Positions 55,824 to 64,000 of a stretch of 64,000 nucleotides of DNA are shown in pieces. A model generated the notes under the pieces. The model was not told where the DNA came from and did no database searches. It saw only the letters and a program-made list of their open reading frames with translations. The stretch comes from Zeimonas sp003577305 (lineage in GTDB: Bacteria > Pseudomonadota > Gammaproteobacteria > Burkholderiales > Burkholderiaceae_E). The stretch is from contig SZOX01000007.1 in NCBI GenBank assembly GCA_030263385.1, forward strand, positions 1-64,000, in the 5' to 3' direction. Position 1 is the first letter of the stretch; each line of letters begins with the position of its first letter. The translations under genes and the position numbers were made by a program.

Positions 55824-57371
55824 ATGGCCGACAAACTGATCATTTTCGACACCACCTTGCGTGACGGCGAGCAAAGCCCGGGCGCCTCGATGACCCGGGA
55901 GGAGAAGCTGCGCATCGCCAAGCAGCTCGAGAAACTGCGGGTCGACGTGATCGAGGCCGGTTTTGCCGCGTCCTCCACCGGCGACTTCGAGGCGGTGCGC
56001 GCGATCGCCGACGCGATCAGGGATTCCACCGTCTGTTCGCTGGCCAGGGCCAACGACCGCGACATCTCGCGCGCGGCCGAAGCGCTGAAGGGGGCGAAGT
56101 CGATGCGCATCCACACCTTCATGGCCACTTCGGCGCTGCACATGGAGAAGAAGCTGCGCATGACGCCCGAGCAGGTCCACGAGCAGATCCGCCTGGCGGT
56201 GCGCTTTGCGCGCAGGTTCACCGACGACGTCGAGTTCTCGCCCGAGGACGCCAGCCGCTCCGACCCCGACTTCCTGTGCCGCGTACTCGAAGCCGCGATC
56301 GCCGAAGGCGCCACCACGATCAACATCCCCGACACGGTGGGCTACGCGGTCCCGGAGATGTTCGGCCATCAGATCCGCACGCTTCGCGAGCGCATTCCGA
56401 ACTCGGGCAAGGCGATCTGGTCGGTGCACTGCCACAACGACCTGGGCATGGCGGTGGCCAATTCGCTGGCGGCGGTGAAGATTGGCGGCGCCCGCCAGGT
56501 CGAGTGCACGGTCAACGGGCTGGGCGAGCGCGCGGGCAACACCTCGCTCGAGGAGGTCGTGATGGCGGTGAAGACGCGCCGCGACTACTACGATCTCGAG
56601 GTCGGCGTGGACACCACGCAGATCGTGCCGGCCTCCAAGCTCGTCTCCAGCATTACCGGCTTCCCGGTGCAGCCGAACAAGGCGGTGGTGGGCGCCAACG
56701 CCTTTGCGCACGCCTCGGGCATCCACCAGGACGGCGTGCTCAAGCAGCGCGACACCTACGAGATCATGCGTGCCGAAGACGTGGGCTGGACGGCCAACAA
56801 GATCGTCCTGGGCAAGCTCTCGGGCCGCAACGCGTTCAAGCAGCGGCTGCACGAACTGGGCATCGAGCTCGAGTCCGAGCAGGAGGTCAACGCGGCGTTC
56901 CAGCGCTTCAAGGATCTCGCCGACCGCAAGTCGGAGATCTTCGACGAGGACATCCACGCGCTGGTCTCGGACCAGGCGGTGCACCACGAGGCCGACGAGC
57001 ACTACCAGCTGGTCTCGATGGCGCAGGCCTCCGAAACCGGCGAACGCCCGCACGCGCGGGTGACGTTCAGCGTCGACGGCAGCGAGCAGACCAGCCACAG
57101 CGAAGGCAACGGTCCGGTCGACGCCACCTTCAAGGCGATCGAGGCGAAAGTGGGCAGTGGCGCCGAGCTGATGCTGTACTCGGTCAACGCGATCACCACC
57201 GGCACCGAGTCACAGGGCGAGGTCACGGTGCGGCTGGCCAAGTCCGGCCGGATCGTCAATGGCGTGGGCGCCGACCCGGACATCGTGGTCGCATCGGCCA
57301 AGGCCTACCTGAACGCGCTGAACAAGCTGCATTCGCGGGCCGATCGGGTCAATCCGCAGGCCGGCGTCTGA
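55824..57371 (+). CDS. leuA: 2-isopropylmalate synthase
   Basis: LeuA condenses acetyl-CoA and 2-oxoisovalerate, the first committed step of leucine synthesis. The 515-residue protein has the HMGL-like TIM barrel (LIIFDTTLRDGEQSPG at 5-20, HCHNDLGMAVANSLAA metal ligands) and the C-terminal LeuA dimer domain (about 390-505) that binds leucine for feedback inhibition. GGAG lies 8 bases upstream. The stop shares one base with the next start (TGATG). Confidence 0.96.
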   Translation: MADKLIIFDTTLRDGEQSPGASMTREEKLRIAKQLEKLRVDVIEAGFAASSTGDFEAVRAIADAIRDSTVCSLARANDRDISRAAEALKGAKSMRIHTFMATSALHMEKKLRMTPEQVHEQIRLAVRFARRFTDDVEFSPEDASRSDPDFLCRVLEAAIAEGATTINIPDTVGYAVPEMFGHQIRTLRERIPNSGKAIWSVHCHNDLGMAVANSLAAVKIGGARQVECTVNGLGERAGNTSLEEVVMAVKTRRDYYDLEVGVDTTQIVPASKLVSSITGFPVQPNKAVVGANAFAHASGIHQDGVLKQRDTYEIMRAEDVGWTANKIVLGKLSGRNAFKQRLHELGIELESEQEVNAAFQRFKDLADRKSEIFDEDIHALVSDQAVHHEADEHYQLVSMAQASETGERPHARVTFSVDGSEQTSHSEGNGPVDATFKAIEAKVGSGAELMLYSVNAITTGTESQGEVTVRLAKSGRIVNGVGADPDIVVASAKAYLNALNKLHSRADRVNPQAGV

Positions 57372-58714
57372 TGCGGCGCGGCGGGCGTCGCCGCCTGGCC
57401 GCCGCGATCGGCGCCTCGGCGGTGCTGGCTGCCGTGCCCGCCGGCGTGGCAGCCGCGAAGAGCGCGACCGCGCGCGCGCAGCCCGGAACAGCGGGCGCGC
57501 GGGCCCCCGGCGATCCGGTCCGGCTGGCGGTCATCGAGGGCTTCTCCGGCGCCTTCGCCAACGCCGGCGACTCGGTCTGGCGCAATCTCGCGTTCGCGGT
57601 CGACCGGGTGAACGCACGCGGCGGCGTGCGCGTGGGCGCTGCGTGGCGTCCGCTGCAACTGGTGCGGCTCGACAGCCAGGGCCAGGTGGAGGAGGCGATC
57701 GCGATGCTGCGCAAGGTCACCGACCAGCGCATCCCGTTCGTCCTGCAGGGCAACAGCTCGGCGGTCGCGGCCGCGCTGATCGACGCGGTGTCGGCGCACA
57801 ACGAGCGCGAGCCGGGCAACCGGCTGCTGTTCCTGAACTACTCGGCGGTCGATCCGTCGCTCACCAACGAGCGCTGCAGCTTCTGGCACTTCCGCTTCGA
57901 CGCGCATGCCGGAATGCGCATGAGCGCGCTCGCCGACGCGCTCGCGCAGAACCCGCGCGTGCGCCGCGTCTACCTGCTGAACCAGGACTACAGCTTCGGC
58001 AAGCAGGTGGCGAGCCTCGCGCGGCAGATGATCGTCGCCAGGCGCCCCGACGTCGAGATCGTGGGCGACGAACTGCATCCGCTCGGCCGGATCAAGGACT
58101 TCGTCCCCTATGCCGCCAAGATCAAGGCGGCCGGCGCCGACACCGTGGTCACCGGCAACTGGGGAAACGACCTCACGTTCCTGGTGCGCGCGGCGCGCGA
58201 GGTGGGACTGGCGGCCGACTTCTACACCTTCTACGGCAACGGACTGGGCGCGCCGGCGGCGATCGGCGAAGCGGGCGTGGGCCGCGTGCGTGCGGTCGCC
58301 GAGTGGCACCCGAATGCCGGCGTGCCCGCGGCCGAGCGGATCTATCTCGACTTTCGCCGGCAGCTGCGCGACCCGCGCGAGGACTACTTCAACCTGCGCC
58401 ACGTGGTGATGATCGAGATGCTGGCGGCGGCTGTCGAGGCGGCCGGCAGCACCGAGGCCGCGGCCGTGGCCCACCGGCTCGAGGGCCTCACGCACCGCGG
58501 GCCGCCTTACACCGCGACGATGCGGGCTGCGGACCACCAGTTGCTGACGCCGCTGTATGTGTCGGTGATGGAGCGCGCAGGCCGGCAGGCCGGCGACGGC
58601 GCGCCCGAATACGACCTCGAAGGCAGCGGGCTGGGCTTTCGCACCGAGCGCTTCGTCGAGCTGCAATCGTCGGTCCTGCCCCATTCCTGCGCGATGCGGC
58701 GTCCGGACGGCTGA
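57371..58714 (+). CDS. Branched-chain amino acid-type ABC transporter substrate-binding protein
   Basis: A 447-residue periplasmic binding protein of the LivJ/LivK (type I) class. An N-terminal basic segment and hydrophobic stretch (about 1-30, RRRLAAAIGASAVLAAVPAGVAAA) form a signal, then the ligand domain with VIEGFSGAFANAGDSVWRNLAFAVDRVNARGGV, VYLLNQDYSFGKQ and IKAAGADTVVTGNWGND. It is coupled to leuA with no permease genes adjacent; the ligand may be leucine-related but this is only positional. Confidence 0.87.
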   Translation: MRRGGRRRLAAAIGASAVLAAVPAGVAAAKSATARAQPGTAGARAPGDPVRLAVIEGFSGAFANAGDSVWRNLAFAVDRVNARGGVRVGAAWRPLQLVRLDSQGQVEEAIAMLRKVTDQRIPFVLQGNSSAVAAALIDAVSAHNEREPGNRLLFLNYSAVDPSLTNERCSFWHFRFDAHAGMRMSALADALAQNPRVRRVYLLNQDYSFGKQVASLARQMIVARRPDVEIVGDELHPLGRIKDFVPYAAKIKAAGADTVVTGNWGNDLTFLVRAAREVGLAADFYTFYGNGLGAPAAIGEAGVGRVRAVAEWHPNAGVPAAERIYLDFRRQLRDPREDYFNLRHVVMIEMLAAAVEAAGSTEAAAVAHRLEGLTHRGPPYTATMRAADHQLLTPLYVSVMERAGRQAGDGAPEYDLEGSGLGFRTERFVELQSSVLPHSCAMRRPDG

Positions 58715-58727
58715 GCCCGTTTCCGGC

Positions 58728-58733
58728 TATAAT
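58728..58733 (+). promoter_or_regulatory. -10 box of rpsO
   Basis: A perfect TATAAT lies 110 bases upstream of rpsO; no good -35 is seen. The untranslated leader of about 100 bases may hold the S15 autoregulatory structure, but I could not fold it reliably. Confidence 0.5.
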
Positions 58734-58842
58734 TTTCTGTTTCCGGCCCGCCCGGGCGCTCTTCGAGAGCCGGCGGAGCGGGCAAGCACGGCATCGCAAC
58801 CCGGCGATGCCGCAAGTCGAAGTCTCTTCACAGGGGAAACTC

Positions 58843-59112
58843 ATGGCTGTCGCCAACATCGACAAGGCGAAGATCGTCGCCGACTACCAGCGCGGCGCGA
58901 AAGACACCGGCTCGCCCGAGGTCCAGGTCGCGCTGCTCACCGCTCGCATCGTCGAGCTGACCGAGCATTTCAAGGTCCATGCGAAAGACCACCATTCGCG
59001 CCGCGGCCTGCTGAAGATGGTCAGCCGCCGCCGCAAGCTGCTCGATTACCTGAAGGGCACGAACCCTTCGAGCTACAAGGCGCTGATCGAAAGACTCGGT
59101 CTGCGCGGCTGA
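58843..59112 (+). CDS. rpsO: Ribosomal protein uS15
   Basis: The 89-residue uS15 binds 16S rRNA helices 20-22 in the platform. It has the full family sequence, including TGSPEVQVALLTARIVELTEHF and the C-terminal RRRKLLDYLKGTNPSSYKALI. CAGGGGAAACTC provides the ribosome site. Followed by a terminator and pnp, the classical pair. Confidence 0.98.
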   Translation: MAVANIDKAKIVADYQRGAKDTGSPEVQVALLTARIVELTEHFKVHAKDHHSRRGLLKMVSRRRKLLDYLKGTNPSSYKALIERLGLRG

Positions 59113-59125
59113 CAGGACACACCCG

Positions 59126-59159
59126 AAACCCGCAAGCGAACCTTGCGGGTTTCTTGTTT
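59126..59159 (+). terminator. Terminator between rpsO and pnp
   Basis: AAACCCGCAAG (59126-59136) pairs with CTTGCGGGTTT (59142-59152), followed by CTTGTTT. It likely gives partial termination, as in the E. coli rpsO-pnp operon. Confidence 0.85.
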
Positions 59160-59173
59160 CGAAAGGAATCGAA

Positions 59174-61300
59174 GTGTTCGAAATCGCAAAGAAGACCTTC
59201 CAGTGGGGGGGCAATACCGTCACGATCGAGACCGGCGAGATCGCCCGCCAGGCGTCGGGCGCGGTCGTCGTGAACATGGACGACACCGTGGTGCTGGCCA
59301 GCGTCGTGGCGGCGCGCAGCGCCAGGCCGGGCCAGGACTTCTTCCCGCTCACCGTCGACTACGTCGAGAAGTTCTACGCCGCCGGCCGCATCCCGGGGGG
59401 CTTCTTCAAGCGTGAAGGCCGCCCCACCGAGCGCGAGATCCTGATCTGCAGGCTGATCGACCGGCCGATCCGTCCGCTGTTCCCCGAAGGCTTCTACAAC
59501 GAGGTCCAGGTCATCGTCCAGGTGATGTCGAGCAACCCGGAAGTCGACAGCGACATCCCGGCGATGCTCGGTGCCTCGGCGGCGCTTGCGCTGTCGGGCA
59601 TCCCGTTCGACGGCCCGATCGGCGCCGCACGCGTCGGCTACATCGACGGCCGGTACGTGCTCAATCCGAGCGCCACCGAGATGGACAACTCGAAGCTCGA
59701 CCTGGTCGTGGCCGGCACCGACGCGGCCGTGCTGATGGTCGAGTCCGAGGCTCACGAATTGCCCGAAGACGTGATGCTCGGCGCGGTGGTCTACGGCCAC
59801 GAGCAGATGCAGGTCGCGATCAAGGCGATCGACGAGCTGGTCGAGATGGCCGGCAAGCCCGCCTGGGACTGGACCCCCGCTCCGAAGAACGAGGGCCTGA
59901 TCGCCCGCGTGAACGAACTGGCCGAGGCCGAGATGCGCGCCGCCTACGCGCTGCGCAACAAGCAGCAGCGCATGACGCGCATCGGCGAGATCGAGAAGGC
60001 GACGATCGCGAAGATCGTCGAGGACGCCGCCGCGCACGGCCACCCGCCGCCCGACGCCAACGAGCTGGGCAACATGCTGTTCGACCTGCAGTACCGCATC
60101 GTGCGCAGCCAGATCCTCGCGGGCGAGCCGCGCATCGACGGCCGCGACACGCGCACGGTGCGCCCGATCGCGATCCGCACGAGCGTGATGCCGCGCGCGC
60201 ACGGTTCGGCGCTGTTCACCCGGGGCGAAACGCAGGCGATCGTGGTCGCCACGCTGGGCACCTCGCGCGACGAACAGATCATCGATGCGATCACCGGCGA
60301 GTACCGCGAGCGCTTCATGTTCAACTACAACATGCCGCCGTTCGCCACCGGCGAGACCGGCCGCTTCGGCTCGCCGAAGCGCCGCGAGGTCGGTCACGGC
60401 AACCTCGCCAAGCGCGCGATCCGCCCGCTGCTGCCGGGTGCCGAGGAATTCGCGTACTCGCTGCGCGTGGTCTCCGAGATCACCGAGTCGAACGGCTCGT
60501 CGTCGATGGCGTCGGTGTGCGGCGGCTGCCTCGCGCTGATGGACGCCGGCGTGCCGGTCAAGGCGCACGTGGCCGGCGTGGCGATGGGCCTGATCAAGGA
60601 GGGCAGCCGCTTCGCGGTGCTCACCGACATCCTGGGTGACGAGGATCACCTCGGCGACATGGACTTCAAGGTGGCCGGCACCACTGCGGGCATCACCGCG
60701 CTGCAGATGGACATCAAGATCCAGGGCATCACGAAGGAGATCATGCAGGTCGCGCTCGCGCAGGCGCGCGAAGGCCGCATGCACATCCTGGGGCTGATGC
60801 AGTCGGCGATCGGCGGCGCGCGCGAGGAACTGTCGGACTTCGCGCCGCGCATGTACACCATGAAGATCAACCCGGAGCGCATCCGCGACGTGATCGGCAA
60901 GGGTGGCGCGACGATCCGCCAGATCACCGAGACCACCGGCACGCAGATCGACATCAAGGACGACGGCTCGATCACGATTGCCGCGGTCGACGGCGCAGCC
61001 GCCAAGCGCGCGCAGAAGATCATCGAAGACCTCACCGCCGAGGTCGAGATCGGGCGCATCTACGAAGGCACGGTGCTGAAGATCCTCGACTTCGGTGCGA
61101 TCGTCCAGGTGATGCCGGGTCGCGACGGGCTGCTGCACGTCTCGCAGATCGCCAACGAGCGCGTCAACCAGGTCTCCGACTACGTGAAGGAAGGCCAGGT
61201 GGTTCGCGTCAAGGTGATCGAGGCCGACGACAAGGGCCGCCTGCGCCTGTCGATGAAGGCGGTCACCGCCGAGGAAGCCGCCGCGCAGTCGGCGAGCTGA
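59174..61300 (+). CDS. pnp: Polyribonucleotide nucleotidyltransferase
   Basis: PNPase degrades RNA phosphorolytically from the 3' end and is part of the degradosome. The 708-residue protein has two RNase PH domains (the second with VCGGCLALMDAGVPVKAHVAGVAMGLI and the active DILGDEDHLGDMDFKVAGT), then KH (IGKGGATIRQITETTGT) and S1 (YEGTVLKILDFGAIVQVMPGRDGLLHVSQI) domains. The GTG at 59174 has AAGGAA 6 bases upstream. A long antisense frame is a shadow. Confidence 0.97.
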   Translation: MFEIAKKTFQWGGNTVTIETGEIARQASGAVVVNMDDTVVLASVVAARSARPGQDFFPLTVDYVEKFYAAGRIPGGFFKREGRPTEREILICRLIDRPIRPLFPEGFYNEVQVIVQVMSSNPEVDSDIPAMLGASAALALSGIPFDGPIGAARVGYIDGRYVLNPSATEMDNSKLDLVVAGTDAAVLMVESEAHELPEDVMLGAVVYGHEQMQVAIKAIDELVEMAGKPAWDWTPAPKNEGLIARVNELAEAEMRAAYALRNKQQRMTRIGEIEKATIAKIVEDAAAHGHPPPDANELGNMLFDLQYRIVRSQILAGEPRIDGRDTRTVRPIAIRTSVMPRAHGSALFTRGETQAIVVATLGTSRDEQIIDAITGEYRERFMFNYNMPPFATGETGRFGSPKRREVGHGNLAKRAIRPLLPGAEEFAYSLRVVSEITESNGSSSMASVCGGCLALMDAGVPVKAHVAGVAMGLIKEGSRFAVLTDILGDEDHLGDMDFKVAGTTAGITALQMDIKIQGITKEIMQVALAQAREGRMHILGLMQSAIGGAREELSDFAPRMYTMKINPERIRDVIGKGGATIRQITETTGTQIDIKDDGSITIAAVDGAAAKRAQKIIEDLTAEVEIGRIYEGTVLKILDFGAIVQVMPGRDGLLHVSQIANERVNQVSDYVKEGQVVRVKVIEADDKGRLRLSMKAVTAEEAAAQSAS

Positions 61301-61307
61301 ACCGGCC

Positions 61308-62966
61308 TCAGGCCGGCTCCCAGCGCGACGACCGCTCGTCCAGGGTCGCGCGTTTCTCGTCGCGCAGCTTGAGCAGATGCGCGGTGAGCGAGCGTGTCGC
61401 CACCGGGTGCAGGATCGGGTCGACGTCGTCGTAGGCGAGCTTCACCAGTTCGGCGATCGTACCCCCGCCCAGGCGATCGAGCGCCTCGACCACCTTGGCC
61501 TCGCGCGCCATGCGGTGCGCGATCAGCCGCGCGATCTCGGTCTTCGCGCGTGCGATCGCGTGGCCGTGCGCCGGCAGGATGTACTCGAACGGCTCGGCGG
61601 CGAGCCGCTCGAGCGACGCCACGTAGGCGCGCATGTCGCCGTCGGGCGGGTCGATCACGGTGGTCGAGCCGTTCAGGATGTGATCGCCGGAAAACAGCAG
61701 GCCATCTTCCTCGAGCAGCAGGCACACGTGATGCCCGGTGTGGCCCGGCGTGTGCAGCACCCGCAGCGTGGAGTCGCCCACGCGCAGGCGTTCGCCGTCT
61801 TCGAGTTCCTCGTCGGGCGTGAAGGCCCAGGCGGGATTGAAATGCGGGCCGCTGCGCCGCCCGACGATCCGCGCACCGGTACGCCGCTGCAGCGGGGCGG
61901 CGCCGGGCGCGTGATCGGGGTGCGCGTGCGTGCACACGATCGTCTTCAGTCCGTCGCCGACGAAAGCGGCGATGCGCTCGATGTGCGCGGGGTCGTCGGG
62001 ACCCGGGTCGATCACCAGCCAGTCGCCCGGGGCGCCGACCAGGTAAGTGTTGGTGCCCGGTCCGGTCATCCGGCCCGGATTCGGCGCAGTCAACCGGTGC
62101 ACGTGCCGCAGCAGCGGCACCGCGCGCTCGGATTGCCAGTCGAGTGAATGCTCGACGTTGCTGCCGTCCGGGCTGACCAGTTCCAGTTCGCCGAAAGGAA
62201 GGTCTTCGTCGCCGAAACGCTCGATGCGCCCGCGCAGGCGCCCGCCACGCGAGGTGGAGATCTTCACCTGCCGCTGTGCCGCCGTGTGGTCGATGATCTC
62301 GTCGACGCTGCCGAAACCCTGCAACCGGCGCAGCGTGTGCAGCGTCGGAAACATCAGCTCGAAGCCGCCTTCGGCGTAGCGGGCGAGGCCCTCGGCCGGC
62401 GTCACCCAGGTGGGTTCGAACTGCTCGCACTCGTCGGCGATCGGCTCCTGGTGCTCGGGCATGCGGGCGACGAAGAAGCGCGCGTCGAAGCGTTTCGGCA
62501 GGTCGCCGTCGGTGATCCAGCGGCTCAGCCAGTGAAGCTCGTCGAGCGCCAGGCGCAGCCCATGTGCGGAGATCTGTCCCAGCAGGTCGGCATCGTCCCG
62601 GCGATCGAGCCGGCGCGCGAGCGCCGCGAGCGATGCCGCGTCGCCGCGTCCGCGAGCGAGCAGGATGCCGAGTTCCTCGAATGCCTCGCGCACCGCGGCG
62701 GTTGCATACGACAGGAGCACCTCGTCCTGGTCGCGGCGAGCGCGGGCGAGCTCGCGCGCCAGTGGCGAGGCGTCGCGGGGATCGACCACTCCGCCCGGAA
62801 AGACGTAGGCGCCGGGACCGAAACTGGCCGTCGCCGAGCGCCGCGTCATCAGCACCTGCGGGCCATCACCGGTGTCGCGCAGCAGCAGGATCGTGGCCGC
62901 GGGGCGAGGGGTGACCGGCGCGCGCCAGGCGCGCAGCCGCTTCTCCGGGCGAATGGTCGTCGTCAC
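61308..62966 (-). CDS. Fused Nudix hydrolase and metallo-beta-lactamase-fold protein
   Basis: A 552-residue two-domain protein. Residues about 20-230 are a Nudix domain (FGPGAYVFPGGVVDPRD, AAVREAFEELGILLA; the REXXEEL core is RE-AFEELG). Residues about 275-520 are a metallo-beta-lactamase domain with THAHPDHAPG zinc motif, GHTGHH and the later LPAHGHA histidine. The Nudix domain looks like an MTH1/CoA-type pyrophosphatase; the MBL part resembles LACTB2/RNase-type hydrolases. The combination occurs in other proteobacteria. The physiological substrate pair is unknown. Confidence 0.88.
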   Translation of the reverse strand: MTTTIRPEKRLRAWRAPVTPRPAATILLLRDTGDGPQVLMTRRSATASFGPGAYVFPGGVVDPRDASPLARELARARRDQDEVLLSYATAAVREAFEELGILLARGRGDAASLAALARRLDRRDDADLLGQISAHGLRLALDELHWLSRWITDGDLPKRFDARFFVARMPEHQEPIADECEQFEPTWVTPAEGLARYAEGGFELMFPTLHTLRRLQGFGSVDEIIDHTAAQRQVKISTSRGGRLRGRIERFGDEDLPFGELELVSPDGSNVEHSLDWQSERAVPLLRHVHRLTAPNPGRMTGPGTNTYLVGAPGDWLVIDPGPDDPAHIERIAAFVGDGLKTIVCTHAHPDHAPGAAPLQRRTGARIVGRRSGPHFNPAWAFTPDEELEDGERLRVGDSTLRVLHTPGHTGHHVCLLLEEDGLLFSGDHILNGSTTVIDPPDGDMRAYVASLERLAAEPFEYILPAHGHAIARAKTEIARLIAHRMAREAKVVEALDRLGGGTIAELVKLAYDDVDPILHPVATRSLTAHLLKLRDEKRATLDERSSRWEPA

Positions 62967-62987
62967 GGGCAGGGCTTCTCGATGAAT

Positions 62988-63794
62988 TCAGTCCGCTGCA
63001 CCATGGCGGCCCGCTCCTGCGGCGAACCGCGCGGCGCCGGCCATGGCTTCATCGCCGGCGAGCGTGCGCATTCCGAGCGCGAATTCGTTGGCGAGTGCCG
63101 CGTCGAGCGTCAAGCCGGACTGCTCATAGGTGGAGCGCCGGTCGCTGCGCAGGCAGGCCTGGGGCAGTGCGGCCAACTCGTGCGCCAGAGCGATTGCGGC
63201 GGCGCGCGCCTGGCCTTCGGGCACGACCCGGTTGGCCAGGCCGATGCGCAGCGCTTCGTCGGCCTTCACCGGCCGCCCGGTGAGGATCAGGTCGAGCGCG
63301 TGCGACAGTCCGATCAGCCGGGGCAAGCGCACCGTACCGCCGTCGATCAACGGCACGCCGAAGCGCCGGCAGAAGACGCCGAGCGTCGCCGACGCCTCCA
63401 CGACGCGCAGGTCGCACCACAACGCGAGTTCCAGGCCGCCGGCGACCGCGAAGCCCGAGATCGCTGCGATCACCGGCTTCGACAGCAGCATCCGGCTCGG
63501 CCCCATCGGGCCGTCCCCGGCGGGTTCGAGCCGGTTGCGGCGGCTCGCGTCGGCCAGCGCCTTCAGATCGGCGCCGGCGCAGAAGTGACCGTGCGCTCCA
63601 TGAAAGACCGCGACGCTGCGTGCGGAGTCGGCATCGAATCGCGCGAACGCCGATGCGAGCGCTTCGGCGGTTGGGCGGTCGACAGCGTTGCGCGCCTGTG
63701 GACGCGCGAGCGTGACGATCGTGACCGGCCCGTCGTGCTCGACCGTGACTGCATCGTGCTGTCGCTTCGCGGCGCCGGACGAACTGCTTGGCAT
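62988..63794 (-). CDS. Enoyl-CoA hydratase/isomerase family protein (crotonase)
   Basis: A 268-residue crotonase. The oxyanion-hole loops are HGHFCAGADLKALADAS and ISGFAVAGGLELALWCDLRVVE; the hydrogen-bonding helix is followed by GVFCRRFGVPLIDGGTVRLPRLIG. The second catalytic position carries Asp in LIDGG, whereas hydratases usually have Glu, so the reaction is uncertain. It follows a 3-hydroxyacyl-CoA dehydrogenase gene on the same strand, pointing to fatty-acid or aromatic-CoA breakdown. Confidence 0.85.
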   Translation of the reverse strand: MPSSSSGAAKRQHDAVTVEHDGPVTIVTLARPQARNAVDRPTAEALASAFARFDADSARSVAVFHGAHGHFCAGADLKALADASRRNRLEPAGDGPMGPSRMLLSKPVIAAISGFAVAGGLELALWCDLRVVEASATLGVFCRRFGVPLIDGGTVRLPRLIGLSHALDLILTGRPVKADEALRIGLANRVVPEGQARAAAIALAHELAALPQACLRSDRRSTYEQSGLTLDAALANEFALGMRTLAGDEAMAGAARFAAGAGRHGAAD

Positions 63795-63808
63795 CGCGTT
63801 CCCGTCTC

Positions 63809-64000
63809 CTACAGCGGCGTGTCGTCGGCGGCGTGCTTCGTCAGGAGTTCCGGAGGCGCGAAGCGTTCGCCATGGCGTTGGGCGAGTTCCTGCGCGCGCG
63901 CGGCGAAAGCGCGCGCACCGACGTGGTTGACGAACTGGATCGTGCCGCCCGTCCAGGCAGGAAAGCCCCAGCCGAAGATCGAACCGATGTTGGCGTCGCG
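63809..64000 (-). CDS. C-terminal end of a 3-hydroxyacyl-CoA dehydrogenase (FadB/FadJ-like), partial
   Basis: The last 63 codons of a gene that begins beyond the window. The piece reads RDANIGSIFGWGFPAWTGGT followed by IQFVNHVGARAFAARAQELA, matching the C-terminal 3-hydroxyacyl-CoA dehydrogenase domain of multifunctional fatty-oxidation proteins. The stop at 63809 lies 15 bases before the crotonase start. Confidence 0.85.
   Translation of the reverse strand, partial: RDANIGSIFGWGFPAWTGGTIQFVNHVGARAFAARAQELAQRHGERFAPPELLTKHAADDTPL

Overview
The window is a GC-rich (about 70% by eye) chromosomal segment from a betaproteobacterium, most likely of the order Burkholderiales. The evidence is a beta-type phasin, a paired aat and bpt set of N-end-rule transferases, the rimP-nusA-infB-rbfA-truB order, a 62-residue DUF3460 protein next to scpA, and a red-type (form IC/ID) RuBisCO operon with cbbX. 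Gene density is high, with no insertion sequence, prophage or CRISPR array. The species is not identifiable from the sequence alone.

Layout. 0-8.3 kb: phasin with its terminator and likely PhaR operators, a hot-dog thioesterase, a PBP7-type endopeptidase (pbpG), an IclR regulator, small membrane proteins, then the minus-strand cluster nudix-aat-bpt-pyrD. 8.4-20.7 kb: initiator tRNA, scpB-rluB, the translation operon rimP-nusA-infB-rbfA-truB-typA, and a lysine/alanine-rich histone-like SWIB protein. 20.8-24.4 kb: YhhN protein, LysR regulator, macrodomain protein, crotonase and methyltransferase. 24.4-30.5 kb: Calvin-cycle operon cbbL-cbbS-cbbX-fbp-cbbP with divergent cbbR. 30.5-39.6 kb: housekeeping genes (arfB, aminotransferase, murB, scpA, metG, apbC). 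39.7-46.1 kb: a selenocysteine tRNA (selC), a DsrE protein, modE-modC-modB-modA, two candidate ModE operators, and a second, damaged transporter of the FecCD type. 46.2-53.6 kb: a form II carbon monoxide dehydrogenase-like molybdenum hydroxylase operon (coxS-L-M-D-E-G plus xdhC). 53.9-64 kb: dcd interrupted by an intein, leuA with a leucine-rich leader peptide, an amino-acid-type binding protein, rpsO-pnp, a Nudix/metallo-beta-lactamase fusion, a crotonase and the end of a fatty-oxidation dehydrogenase gene.

The central 24-54 kb reads as a metabolic block for lithoautotrophic or mixotrophic growth. CO2 is fixed by RuBisCO, molybdate is imported and sensed by ModABC and ModE, and a molybdenum hydroxylase is matured by CoxDEG and XdhC. 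The selenocysteine tRNA beside the molybdate genes suggests a Mo/Se formate dehydrogenase elsewhere in the genome.

The most notable observations are the 376-residue HNH-containing intein placed directly after the catalytic arginine of dCTP deaminase; selC; a deletion scar at about 43,640 that removed the 5' ends of two divergent molybdate-related genes; two 24-bp Mo-box-like operators of identical architecture; the form II active-site loop of the CoxL protein; and a leucine-rich, possibly leaderless, leader peptide before leuA.
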